Shown piece after piece: positions 43,501 to 51,965 of a stretch of 64,000 bases of DNA (position 1 is its first letter; each line of letters opens with the position of its first letter). Location: NCBI RefSeq assembly GCF_004795105.1, contig NZ_SSBL01000016.1:1-64000 (forward strand), read 5' to 3'. Below the pieces are notes generated by a model. The model searched no databases and had not been told where the DNA came from. It saw only the letters and a program-made list of their open reading frames with translations. The DNA comes from Streptomyces sp. A0642. Its GTDB lineage: Bacteria > Actinomycetota > Actinomycetes > Streptomycetales > Streptomycetaceae. The position numbers and the translations under genes are program-made.

Positions 43501-44393
43501 CGACGCCGTCCACGCCGCCGACGCCGCAGGCGCCGTACCAGCAGCAGGCGTATCAGCAGCCCCCCGCCCCGCAGCAGTTCGGGCCGGGCCCGCAGGCCGG
43601 TCACTACGCCTCGCCGATCCCGGTGCGTCCCGCGACGCTCGGCGACGCGATCGCCTCGGAGTGGACCAAGATCCGTTCCGTGCGCTCCACGATGTGGACG
43701 CTCGGCGTCATGATCGTGCTGCTGCTCGGCATCGGCTTGCTCTCGGCGGTCGCGGTCAGCACCTCCGACGCCGACCTGGAGGGCACACCGGTGCTCAGCC
43801 TCGGCTTCTTCGGCGTGCTCCTGGGGACGATCTGCGTGATCACGCTCGGCGTGATGACCATCGCCTCGGAGTACGGCACCGGCATGATCCGTACGACGCT
43901 GACGGCGTGCCCGAGCCGGGCCCGGGTGCTCAGCGCGAAGGCGATCGTCTTCTTCCTGCTCACCTTCGTCCTGACGACCGTGATGACCACGATCGTCGCC
44001 CTGCTCCAGACCTCGATCCTGGACGCCGCGGCGCCCAGCGGGGACGAGTGGCTGCGCAGCACGGTCGGGGTCGGGCTCTACATCGCGACGCTGGGGCTGC
44101 TCTCGCTGGCGGTCGGCGCGCTGATCCGGCACTCGGCCGGGGCCATCACCATCATGATCGGGGTGGTCCTGCTGCCGCTCGTGCTGGCCATCTTCATGTT
44201 CGCCGAGTCCCTGTCGTCGCTCCAGGAGTGGCTCCTGAAGTACTCGATCCCCAACCAGCTCAGCGTCTTCTACGACAACTCGGTCACCTCGTCCGGCGGG
44301 CCGTCCGGCTGGGACCCGCTGTGGATCATGCTCGGCGTGACCGCCGCGGCCCTGGGCGGCGCCTACCTGGCGATGAACAACCGGGACGTCTGA
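43497..44393 (+). CDS. ABC-2 exporter permease with Gln/Pro-rich N-terminus (pair 2)
   Basis: A 298-residue permease with about six helices after a 45-residue N-terminal extension rich in Pro, Gln and Thr (TPPTPQAPYQQQAYQQPP). The conserved segment ASEWTKIRSVRSTMWTL and YGTGMIRTTLTACPSR match the pair-1 permease. It overlaps its ATPase gene by 4 nt. Both members of pair 2 carry disordered extensions that pair 1 lacks, so the two exporters probably differ in location or partner rather than mechanism. Confidence 0.88.
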   Translation: MTTPSTPPTPQAPYQQQAYQQPPAPQQFGPGPQAGHYASPIPVRPATLGDAIASEWTKIRSVRSTMWTLGVMIVLLLGIGLLSAVAVSTSDADLEGTPVLSLGFFGVLLGTICVITLGVMTIASEYGTGMIRTTLTACPSRARVLSAKAIVFFLLTFVLTTVMTTIVALLQTSILDAAAPSGDEWLRSTVGVGLYIATLGLLSLAVGALIRHSAGAITIMIGVVLLPLVLAIFMFAESLSSLQEWLLKYSIPNQLSVFYDNSVTSSGGPSGWDPLWIMLGVTAAALGGAYLAMNNRDV

Positions 44394-44418
44394 CGCGGGC
44401 GGCCCCCTGCACGGCCGC

Positions 44419-44748
44419 TCAGTACCGAGGCGCGTTCCTGGACCGCTGCACCCGCGTGGTGCGGCGGTCCTTCGCGTTCCAGCACGCCTTGTGCCAGTGC
44501 CTGCGGTCGTCGATCCCGCCGTACTCGGACCAGGCCACCAGGTGCGGGACGCCCGAGGGGATCTCCTGGTCGCAGCCGGGGCACCGGTAGCGCTTGCCCT
44601 GCGCGCTCGCCCCGTTCACCGGGCGGACCGACCACTCCTCGCCCTGCCACTCCTCAGAGCGCCCACCGCCGCCGTACCGGTCCCCCGCCGCGCTCGCGCT
44701 GCCGGTGGGACTCTCGCCGCCTCGGGGGCGGTTGCGGCGCGGGGACAC
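44419..44748 (-). CDS. Small zinc-ribbon protein (often annotated ATP/GTP-binding)
   Basis: A 109-residue protein. The first 65 residues are Arg/Gly/Ser-rich and disordered (SPRRNRPRGGES). The C-terminal half has a clear metal site: YRCPGCDQEI, then PHLVAWSE, and HWHKACWNAKDRR, giving a Cys-x2-Cys...His-x4-Cys zinc ribbon. Homologues are often labelled ATP/GTP-binding protein, but no P-loop is present. GTG at 44748 has GAGGTG 4 nt upstream. It is divergent from the oxidoreductase gene and convergent with the ABC exporter. Confidence 0.72.
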   Translation of the reverse strand: MSPRRNRPRGGESPTGSASAAGDRYGGGGRSEEWQGEEWSVRPVNGASAQGKRYRCPGCDQEIPSGVPHLVAWSEYGGIDDRRHWHKACWNAKDRRTTRVQRSRNAPRY

Positions 44749-44946
44749 GTGACACCTCACAAGGCGGGCCGGGCGGTTCCCGTCAAGCGTAGGGCCATTC
44801 AGAGGGGGCATACGTCCCGCACCGCCCGGGCCGGGACGGGTTACCGGAAAATCGCAACAACTTCTCCGTGGACCGTGCCTTTGGCACGTGTCAGACGTTG
44901 ATGCCAGTAGGGGAGAGCCGCGTCGGCCGCAAGGAGGTATCTGGCG

Positions 44947-45990
44947 ATGCGTGTGGGAACGTTCGTATTGGCAGCCCAGTTTCCGGGCCAGGGGCCGGGA
45001 GAGGCGCTGCATCGCGCGATCCGGTCCGCCGAGGTCGCGGAGGAGTCCGGTCTCGACTCGGTCTGGCTGGCCGAACATCATTTCGTGCCGTACGGGGTCT
45101 GTCCGTCGGCCGTGACGCTGGCCGCGCTGCTGCTGGGCCGCACCCGCAGAATCCGCGTCGGCACGGCGGTGAGCGTGCTGCCGACCCAGCATCCCGTGGC
45201 GCTCGGCGAACAGGCCGCGCTGCTGCACCTCACCAGCGGCGGCCGGTTCACCCTGGGCGTGGGCCGGGGCGGCCCCTGGATCGACCTGGAGGTGTTCGGC
45301 GGCGGTCTCGAGGCGTACGAGAACGGCTTCCCGGAGTCCCTGGCGCTGCTGCTCGGCTGGCTGCGCGAGGCGCGGGTGGCGGGCCGCGGGAAGCGCTACG
45401 GCTTCCGTGAGGTGGCGGTGGTCCCCCGGGCCGACGAGCTGCTCGACGAGGAGAGCGGGGAGAGCCCCGGCGGCCCCGAGGTGATCGTCGCGTGCACGTC
45501 GCCGAAGAGCGTGAAGCTCGCCGCCGAGAACGGCCTGCCGATGCTGCTCGGCATGCACTGCGGCGACGAGGAGAAGGCCGAGATGGTCGCCCTCTGGCGC
45601 TCCTGCGCCCTCGCCGCGGGCCATGCGCCGGAGAGCGTACGGGAGGCGGGGCATGTGTCCGCGGGGGTGGCCCAGATCGCGGACCGGGCCGAGGAGGCCC
45701 GCGAGACCCTCGTCAAGGCGATGCCCGGCTGGCTGCGGCAGGGGCTCGACGCCCATGTGACGGTGGACGGCCGGCACCGCGTGATGCGCGACCCGGTCGG
45801 ATACACGGAGCTGCTGTGCGGCCTTCATCCGGTGGGCCCGCCCCGGCTCGCGGCGGACCGCCTCGCGGCCACGGCGGAGCGCACGGGCATCACCCGCTTC
45901 GCTCTCCTGGTGGAGGGTTCCGGAGACCTCGTGGCCACGGAGGAGAACGTAGCGCGGCTGGGCACCGAGGTGCTGCCGCTCCTCGAATGA
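44947..45990 (+). CDS. LLM-class flavin/F420-dependent oxidoreductase
   Basis: A 347-residue TIM-barrel enzyme of the luciferase-like monooxygenase class, using FMN or coenzyme F420. Landmarks are GLDSVWLAEHHFVPYG near residue 35, the substrate/cofactor region VGTAVSVLPTQHPVALGEQ, and GRFTLGVGRGGP. AAGGAGGT lies 7 nt before ATG. It stands alone, divergent from the zinc-ribbon gene. Cofactor and substrate cannot be decided from sequence; mycobacteria and streptomycetes have dozens of such enzymes. Confidence 0.88.
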   Translation: MRVGTFVLAAQFPGQGPGEALHRAIRSAEVAEESGLDSVWLAEHHFVPYGVCPSAVTLAALLLGRTRRIRVGTAVSVLPTQHPVALGEQAALLHLTSGGRFTLGVGRGGPWIDLEVFGGGLEAYENGFPESLALLLGWLREARVAGRGKRYGFREVAVVPRADELLDEESGESPGGPEVIVACTSPKSVKLAAENGLPMLLGMHCGDEEKAEMVALWRSCALAAGHAPESVREAGHVSAGVAQIADRAEEARETLVKAMPGWLRQGLDAHVTVDGRHRVMRDPVGYTELLCGLHPVGPPRLAADRLAATAERTGITRFALLVEGSGDLVATEENVARLGTEVLPLLE

Positions 45991-46025
45991 CCCACACGGA
46001 CGGGTTTCACGGTGTGCGTACGGGA

Positions 46026-46072
46026 GCTGCCGCCCCGGACCAGTTGCACCTCCCGCGGCCCGGGGCGGCAGC
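46026..46072. terminator. Bidirectional hairpin between oxidoreductase and SCO5389-type genes
   Basis: GCTGCCGCCCCGG (46026-46038) pairs perfectly with CCGGGGCGGCAGC (46060-46072), 13 bp, between converging genes. Confidence 0.75.
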
Positions 46073-46080
46073 GGAAGCGT

Positions 46081-46473
46081 TCAGCAGTCCCGGAGTTCGG
46101 GCGACTGGTTGAGCAACTGGCCCCTCACCGAGGTGAATCGGGCCAGCCGGTCGTCGACCGAGGCGTCCAGCGGGAACACCGCGACGCGGTGGCAGTTCTG
46201 GAATGCCAGTCGCACCCCGAAGTGCCGCTGCAGCGCGCCGCGTATCGCATCACTCGCGAGCGCACGCAGCAGCTGACCACGTGCCTGCTCGTTGGGCGGC
46301 GGCGTCTGGTTGTCGGCGAACTCCCCGCCGTCGACCTTCAGCTGAGCGACCAGCGAGCTGATCATCTCCCATGCGTAGGGCAGGGAGGTCCGGACGCAGT
46401 CGACGAAGTCGGCTTCGTCGACCTCGCCTCGCTCGGCCTGTTCCAACAGCGCCGGTGAGACGTCGAGCGACAT
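46081..46473 (-). CDS. SCO5389-family conserved protein
   Basis: A 130-residue soluble protein highly conserved in streptomycetes (SCO5389-type). It opens MSLDVSPALLEQAERGEV, contains YAWEMISSLVAQL and ends RGQLLNQSPELRDC. The predicted fold is helical, with two cysteines within the body and one at the C-terminus. GAGAGGAGAA precedes ATG. It is divergent from nucS with about 260 bp between. No function is known to me; its constant place next to nucS may mean a shared process, but this is only association. Confidence 0.82.
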   Translation of the reverse strand: MSLDVSPALLEQAERGEVDEADFVDCVRTSLPYAWEMISSLVAQLKVDGGEFADNQTPPPNEQARGQLLRALASDAIRGALQRHFGVRLAFQNCHRVAVFPLDASVDDRLARFTSVRGQLLNQSPELRDC

Positions 46474-46734
46474 GGGTTCTCCTCTCGCGACCCCGACGGA
46501 GGGCCGGGGCCTTACGGGCAGGGAAGAAGGACGGCGACGCAGCGTGCACGCACGGCGACCTCCTGCATCCACGGTAAGGGCGCAGTCCGGGCCGCACCAG
46601 GAGATTGGGAACACAACCGGCCAATAACGAAGGGGTTCAAAGAGGGGCAAGGCAGAGCGCCGCTCCGGGCCGGGGAGGGAGTGACGGATGGGTGAATCGC
46701 GTCGAGTGCCCGTCGTCGAGTAGCGTTGCCGACC

Positions 46735-47406
46735 ATGCGTCTCGTCATCGCCCGCTGCTCCGTGGACTACGCGGGCCGGCTCACGGCCCACCTGCCCTCC
46801 GCTCCCCGTCTGATCCTGGTGAAGGCGGACGGGAGCGTGTCGATTCACGCCGACGACAGGGCGTACAAACCGCTCAACTGGATGTCGCCGCCCTGCACCC
46901 TGAAGGAGGGCGCCGACGACACCGCGGGCGTCTGGACCGTGGTGAACAAGGCGGGCGAAAAACTGATCATCACGATGGAGGAAATCCTCCATGACTCGTC
47001 CCACGAGCTGGGTGTCGACCCCGGTCTGATCAAGGACGGCGTGGAGGCGCACCTCCAGGAACTGCTCGCCGACCGGATCGAGACGCTCGGCGAGGGCTAC
47101 ACGCTCATCCGCCGCGAGTACTTCACCGCCATCGGCCCCGTGGACATCCTGTGCCGCGACGCCGACGGGCAGACGGTGGCGGTCGAACTGAAGCGCCGTG
47201 GCGACATCGACGGCGTGGAGCAGCTGACCCGCTACCTGGAACTGCTCAACCGCGACCCCCACCTGGCGCCGGTGAAGGGCATCTTCGCCGCCCAGGAGAT
47301 CAAGCCCCAGGCCCGCGTCCTGGCGACGGACCGGGGTATCGGCTGCGTGATCCTCGACTACGACGCGATGCGCGGCATCGAGGACGACAAGCTGAGACTG
47401 TTCTGA
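46735..47406 (+). CDS. nucS: NucS mismatch-specific endonuclease
   Basis: A 223-residue nuclease (EndoMS) that cuts both strands at mismatches and replaces the missing MutS/MutL system in actinobacteria. The N-terminal half is the DNA-binding and dimerisation domain. The C-terminal catalytic domain has Asp137 in GPVDILC and Glu151/Lys153 in VAVELKRRGDIDG, a PD-(D/E)xK site. The last residues DDKLRLF fit the sliding-clamp binding motif known in actinobacterial NucS. ATG at 46735 follows TAGCGT by 8 nt, so the transcript has little or no leader. Confidence 0.95.
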   Translation: MRLVIARCSVDYAGRLTAHLPSAPRLILVKADGSVSIHADDRAYKPLNWMSPPCTLKEGADDTAGVWTVVNKAGEKLIITMEEILHDSSHELGVDPGLIKDGVEAHLQELLADRIETLGEGYTLIRREYFTAIGPVDILCRDADGQTVAVELKRRGDIDGVEQLTRYLELLNRDPHLAPVKGIFAAQEIKPQARVLATDRGIGCVILDYDAMRGIEDDKLRLF

Positions 47407-47470
47407 CCCACGGCCTTCGGCGGGCCGAGCGCCTCGGGCCCCGAAGCCCGAGCGGCCCGCCTCACCGGCC

Positions 47471-47598
47471 CCTCGGGTGCTCGAGGACGGGGACCCCATC
47501 AAACCCGTCCGGTGCTTGGGGACGGTGCCCTCTCGCCCGAGCCCGGCGAACTCACCGGCCGGGCACCCACATCGAGCCCGTCCGGTGTTCAGGACAGG
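47471..47598. repeat. Dispersed streptomycete repeat, three degenerate copies
   Basis: Between nucS and the converging ATPase gene are three related units: CCTCGGGTGCTCGAGGACGG (47471-47490), one starting CCCGTCCGGTGCTTGGGGAC (47504-47525) and one starting CCCGTCCGGTGTTCAGGACA (47577-47598). From memory, they resemble the CGTCCGGCG-N-TTGAGGACG element found in many copies between Streptomyces genes. Confidence 0.55.
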
Positions 47599-47618
47599 GC
47601 GCCCCAGGGCGCCCCGGC

Positions 47619-50138
47619 TCAGGTCACCGACGGACTCGCGCCCGTGACCCCCGAGGGGCCGCTCGCCGAGTCGGACGTATCCGGCACGGACGGCGCCGTC
47701 TCCGACTCCGTGGGCGTCGGGTCGGTGGAGTCCGACGGCGACGGCGGCGGACTGACCGACGACGGACCGGACCTCGTCGGCGTCGGCTTCGTCGTCTCCG
47801 ACGCCGTCTCCGTCGGCGACGGCCGGTCCGGAGTCTCCTCACCCGTCGACGGCGGAGCCGACGCAGAGGAAGCGGTGGCCCCCGCGGACGAGCCCCCGTC
47901 ACCCGGCACGGCCGATCCGCTCCCCGACGGCCCCGGGGTCACCGGCGTCGACGCGGAACCGGATCCGGACGCCTTGGCGGACGGAGTGGTGCCGTCCGTC
48001 GTCTCCTCGGCCGGCAGCTCGTCCTCCGTGTCGCCGCCCCCGGTCACCGACTGCTCGGTCGAGGCCCCCGGGTCCCCCTGAGGATCGCTGTTCGAGGTGA
48101 GGCCGAGGGTCACCACCGTGCCGAGCACCCCCGCCAGCAGCACTCCCGCACCGGCCGCGACCAGATTGCGCCGGGCCCCGCCCAGCATCGCGAAACGGCC
48201 GCCGCCCTCGTCGCCGTTCTCCGGCGCGCTCTGCCGGGCCACGACGGTGGCCTCGTCCGTGTAGGGCCGCGGCACCGAGACAGGGATCGCGGCCGGCAGA
48301 CCGCGGGGCGGCGAGGCCTCGAAGCGGTAGGCCGGGATCAGGTCGGCCGCCGGAGCGCCGCCCGACGGGGCACTGCCCGCCGGAACACCGCTCACGGCCG
48401 GTCCACCGGAACGGTCCTCGACCAGGGCGAGAGCCCGGCGCCCGGCCACCGCGCCGGACTTGTCGGCGAGCGCCCCGCGCATGCTGATGGACGTCTCCAG
48501 CTCGGCCCTGGCCCGGTCGAGGTTCCCGGCGCAGAGGGCGAGAACACCCAACTCATGGTGGAAGTACGCCTCTTCGGCGACCTCACCGGCGATCCGGCCC
48601 GCCTCCTGGCCGATCCGCAGGGCCCTCTCCCAGGCGCTCCAGTGCAGCCCGGCGGCGAAGGCGGGCGAGGCGCTGCGGGCCAGGAGCACGGCGACGCTGG
48701 TCTGCCCGGCCCCGTCCCCCGGCACCAGCTGCGCCATCGCCGCGACGATCGCGTCGGCCTCGGCGACCACCCGTGCGGGGGTGACGGAGGGGTGACCGGC
48801 CCACCAGGCGTAGTGCTGGGCCACCGTCCGGGCCCGGTCCGTGGCGTCGTCGCCGTATCCGGCGGCCTCCAGCTGGGCGAGGACGCCGGCGGCCAAGCGG
48901 TAGCGGGAGCCGGCCGGGGACAGCAGTCCGCAGCCGGCCAGCTCGCCGAGTGCCGCGTCGGCGTGGGTGTCGCCCACGAGCGCCGGCAGATGCGCCTGGT
49001 GCGGCACCTCGCCGCCGAGCGCGACCGCGAAGCGCAGGGCGTCCCGAGCCGCCCCGCTCAGCCGTGAGGCGAGCAGCGCGGCGGGGGCGGCGCCCTCACC
49101 GAGACTGGGCAGCGCGACCTCGGCGGCCTCCGCGTCCTCGGCCTCGTCGGCCGCCGGCGACTCGGTGACGGGCGCGACGGGCCGGTTCTCCAGGTACCCG
49201 TACTCGTCGTACGCGGTCGGGTCGGTGGTCAGCATGTCGCGCTGACGCAGCAGTGCCCCCGCCTGCACGAAGCGCAGCGGAAGGCCCTCGGACTCGAACC
49301 AGAGGTCGCCCGCCCAGTTGGCCTCCTCCTCGGTGAGCTTGCGCTCGACCACCCGCTCCATGAGGTCGACCGACGCGGCGCGGTCGAGACCGTCGAGGAA
49401 GACCTCGTCGAGGTGGGAGTCGGGGCCGGGCGCGGCGACGTCGGGCGTGGCGGCCAGCAGGAAGGCGCATTCGGGCGTCGCGCCGAGCAGTTCGTCCAGC
49501 GCGGCGCCGCCGAACTCGAGGTCGTCCAGGACGACGACCGCGCCGGTCGCCCGCAGCTTCGCCCGCAGCAGTTCCCGGTCCGGGCGGTGCAGCGGCGCGT
49601 CGTGAACGGCCTCGAAGAGTCCGTGGAGGATGTCGGTGACGGTGCGCTTGTGGCCGTTCAGCCGGACGACTCCGTCCGGGGCGAGTTCCGCGCAGTCGGC
49701 GGCCACGGCGTCCAGCAGCGCGGTACGGCCGGAACCGGCCGGTCCGGTGAGCCGTACGGAGCGGCCGCGGGCCAGCAGGCGCGTCAGCCGTTCGTGAACG
49801 TCCTCGCGCTGCAGCAGGGGAAGCCGGGGAACGGGAGGGCCGGGCGGGACCGGGGGCGCGGCGGCCCGCTCACGGTCGGCCCGCTCCGCGGGAGTGCGCC
49901 GGGCGGGTGCTGAGGGCTGCTCTCCGGGCGGACACGGTTCGACCTCGCTGCCGTCGACGGGGTTGACGGTGAGCAGGAGGTCGCCGGATATGAGGGTGAC
50001 GACGCGGGCCTGTTGCGGTGTTTGCTGACTGAAATCGGGGGTCAGCGGATCGCGTGCAGGACGGCGCCGGCCGGCTTCCTCGGCGAAGCCGTCGCTGTCG
50101 TGGCCGTACTCTTCCGGCCCCCGGTGTGTCGGGTCCAT
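47619..50138 (-). CDS. Large STAND-like ATPase with C-terminal membrane anchor and Ser/Thr/Pro tail
   Basis: An 839-residue protein. After a disordered start, an NB-ARC/AAA-like domain (about 105-330) has a P-loop GPAGSGRTALL in which Arg138 replaces the usual Lys, and Walker B GAVVVLDDLE. A winged/helical part follows, then TPR-like helices (about 480-590, EEAYFHHELGVLALCAGNLDRA). One transmembrane helix (about 655-680, LVAAGAGVLLAGVLGTVV) precedes a 160-residue Ser/Thr/Pro/Gly tail, probably outside the cell. ATG at 50138 has GGGGGC upstream; a TTG 15 nt earlier is less likely. It converges on nucS. Role unknown; signal transduction is inferred. Confidence 0.78.
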   Translation of the reverse strand: MDPTHRGPEEYGHDSDGFAEEAGRRRPARDPLTPDFSQQTPQQARVVTLISGDLLLTVNPVDGSEVEPCPPGEQPSAPARRTPAERADRERAAAPPVPPGPPVPRLPLLQREDVHERLTRLLARGRSVRLTGPAGSGRTALLDAVAADCAELAPDGVVRLNGHKRTVTDILHGLFEAVHDAPLHRPDRELLRAKLRATGAVVVLDDLEFGGAALDELLGATPECAFLLAATPDVAAPGPDSHLDEVFLDGLDRAASVDLMERVVERKLTEEEANWAGDLWFESEGLPLRFVQAGALLRQRDMLTTDPTAYDEYGYLENRPVAPVTESPAADEAEDAEAAEVALPSLGEGAAPAALLASRLSGAARDALRFAVALGGEVPHQAHLPALVGDTHADAALGELAGCGLLSPAGSRYRLAAGVLAQLEAAGYGDDATDRARTVAQHYAWWAGHPSVTPARVVAEADAIVAAMAQLVPGDGAGQTSVAVLLARSASPAFAAGLHWSAWERALRIGQEAGRIAGEVAEEAYFHHELGVLALCAGNLDRARAELETSISMRGALADKSGAVAGRRALALVEDRSGGPAVSGVPAGSAPSGGAPAADLIPAYRFEASPPRGLPAAIPVSVPRPYTDEATVVARQSAPENGDEGGGRFAMLGGARRNLVAAGAGVLLAGVLGTVVTLGLTSNSDPQGDPGASTEQSVTGGGDTEDELPAEETTDGTTPSAKASGSGSASTPVTPGPSGSGSAVPGDGGSSAGATASSASAPPSTGEETPDRPSPTETASETTKPTPTRSGPSSVSPPPSPSDSTDPTPTESETAPSVPDTSDSASGPSGVTGASPSVT

Positions 50139-50421
50139 CGCCAAAGCCCCCAAGACGCGTCGAGCGCGGTTGTCCCTCCCGGCCTCGCACGCCCAGCTGT
50201 CGCTCCGGTCCGGTGTCCGCCAGGTGGGTCCGTCAATCGGCAGACGGCCGAACCCTAAACCTTCGCACAGTATCTACGAACATCCGGGGTGGCGCGCCGC
50301 CCCGCAGATCACGGTCTCGTGAGGATTGTGTGGCTCCGTCCGGCCCCCGGAACGCCCCCGGCCGGAGCCGGGAGGGACGCCCGCAGCCGGCCCCGGCGAC
50401 GGGGTCCGCGGCCGGGCACCC

Positions 50422-50745
50422 TCAGACGCGCGGGAGCGATTCCGCGGCGATCCCGCCTTCGATGGCCAGGATGCGGTGCAGCCGGGTGGCCACCAGCAGG
50501 CGTTGCATCTGCGGCGGTACGCCGCGGAGCACCAGCCGCCGTCCGGCGCGCCCGGCCCGGCGGTGCGCTCCCATGATGACGCCCAGCCCGGTGGCGTCCC
50601 ACGAATCCAGCTCGGTCAGGTCGAGCACCAGATCGCCGGCTCCGTCGTCGAGAGCCGAGTGCAGGACCGTACGGGCGTCCGCCGCGCTTCGGACATCGAG
50701 GCGGCCCCCGACGACCAGCTCGGCGTGGTCGCCCCTGATGTGCAT
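50422..50745 (-). CDS. STAS-domain anti-sigma factor antagonist-like protein
   Basis: A 107-residue single STAS domain like SpoIIAA or BldG, which free sigma factors by binding anti-sigma factors. The usual phospho-site loop (D-S-S-G-L-G) reads DATGLGV here: Asp50, Ala51, Thr52, Gly53. Thr52 would be the phosphoacceptor in place of Ser. AGGGGAG precedes ATG. There is no anti-sigma or sigma gene beside it, so its partners are encoded elsewhere. It lies downstream of the dehydrogenase gene on the same strand but 239 bp away, so it is probably independent. Confidence 0.85.
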   Translation of the reverse strand: MHIRGDHAELVVGGRLDVRSAADARTVLHSALDDGAGDLVLDLTELDSWDATGLGVIMGAHRRAGRAGRRLVLRGVPPQMQRLLVATRLHRILAIEGGIAAESLPRV

Positions 50746-50984
50746 ATGCGCTCCCCTGGAAGGCTCCGTGGCGTGGTTCGGTCTGTCTGAAACTGTCTCT
50801 GCCCCAACTGACTGCGGCAGCGACAGGGAGGTTGCCGTCTGTAAGCGAACCGATACCGAATTCACTCCGTGGAGTGACCGAGGCCCGCCGTGGAACCCCT
50901 GCCGGCCCTGTGCTTCCGGAAGACGGCCCCCGGAACCCCGGGCCCGACCGACGGCGGATCAGGCAGCCCGGGCCCCGGAAACGA

Positions 50985-51833
50985 TCAGTAGGTGTAGAAG
51001 CCCTGCCCGCTCTTGCGGCCGATGTCACCTGCATCGACCATCCGGCGCATCAGCTCCGGAGCGGCGAACTTCTCGTCCTGGGACTCGGTGTAGATGTTGC
51101 CGGTGGCGTGCAGCAGGATGTCGACGCCGGTCAGGTCCGCGGTGGCGAGGGGGCCCATGGCGTGGCCGAAGCCGAGCTTGCAGGCGATGTCGATGTCCTC
51201 GGCCGAGGCGACGCCCGACTCGTACAGTTTGGCGGCCTCGACGACGAGCGCCGAGATCAGCCGGGTGGTGACGAAGCCGGCCACGTCACGGTTGACCACG
51301 ATGCAGGTCTTGCCGACCGACTCGGCGAACTCCCGCGCGGCGGCGAGCGTTTCGTCGCTGGTCTTGTAGCCGCGTACGAGTTCGCAGAGCTGCATCATCG
51401 GAACCGGCGAGAAGAAGTGCACGCCGACGACGCGCTCGGGGCGCTCCGTCACGGCCGCGATCTTGGTGATCGGGATGGCGGAGGTGTTGGAGGCGAGCAC
51501 CGCGTCCTCCCGGACGATCTTGTCGAGGCTCCGGAAGATGTCGTGCTTCACCTCCAGCTTCTCGAAGACGGCCTCGACGACGACGTCCGCGTCGGCGACG
51601 GCGTCGAGATCGGTGGTCGTGGTGATGCGGGCGAGCGCCGCCTCGGCGTCGGACTCCGCCAGCTTGCCCTTGGAGACGAACTTGTCGTACGAGGCCTTGA
51701 TGCCGTCACGGCCACGGGTCAGCGCCGCGTCGGTGACATCACGCAGCACGACGTCCCAGCCCGCCTGGGCGGAGACCTGCGCGATACCGGACCCCATGAG
51801 TCCGGCGCCGATGACGGCGAGCTTCCTGGCCAC
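50985..51833 (-). CDS. 3-hydroxybutyryl-CoA dehydrogenase
   Basis: A 282-residue NAD(P)-dependent enzyme interconverting 3-hydroxybutyryl-CoA and acetoacetyl-CoA. The Rossmann motif VIGAGLMGSGIAQ opens the protein; the catalytic histidine is in GVHFFSPVPMM with glutamate in LCELV, and the C-terminal domain has the GFVTTRLI motif. GTG at 51833 has AGGGGTG 5 nt upstream and gives the standard length. With the thiolase in this window it forms two successive steps from acetyl-CoA towards butyryl-CoA, the IcmA substrate pool. Confidence 0.94.
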   Translation of the reverse strand: MARKLAVIGAGLMGSGIAQVSAQAGWDVVLRDVTDAALTRGRDGIKASYDKFVSKGKLAESDAEAALARITTTTDLDAVADADVVVEAVFEKLEVKHDIFRSLDKIVREDAVLASNTSAIPITKIAAVTERPERVVGVHFFSPVPMMQLCELVRGYKTSDETLAAAREFAESVGKTCIVVNRDVAGFVTTRLISALVVEAAKLYESGVASAEDIDIACKLGFGHAMGPLATADLTGVDILLHATGNIYTESQDEKFAAPELMRRMVDAGDIGRKSGQGFYTY

Positions 51834-51965
51834 GTTGGCACCCCTATGCATTCTCGGCGGTTCTTGTTCCGTGCTCTCCGGCGGAGGTTAGTACCCGTGA
51901 GGGGTGCTGGGGCAGCGAAGAGATGCGCGTCACGTCTCAAATGACGGACATCACACCGGGATGCG

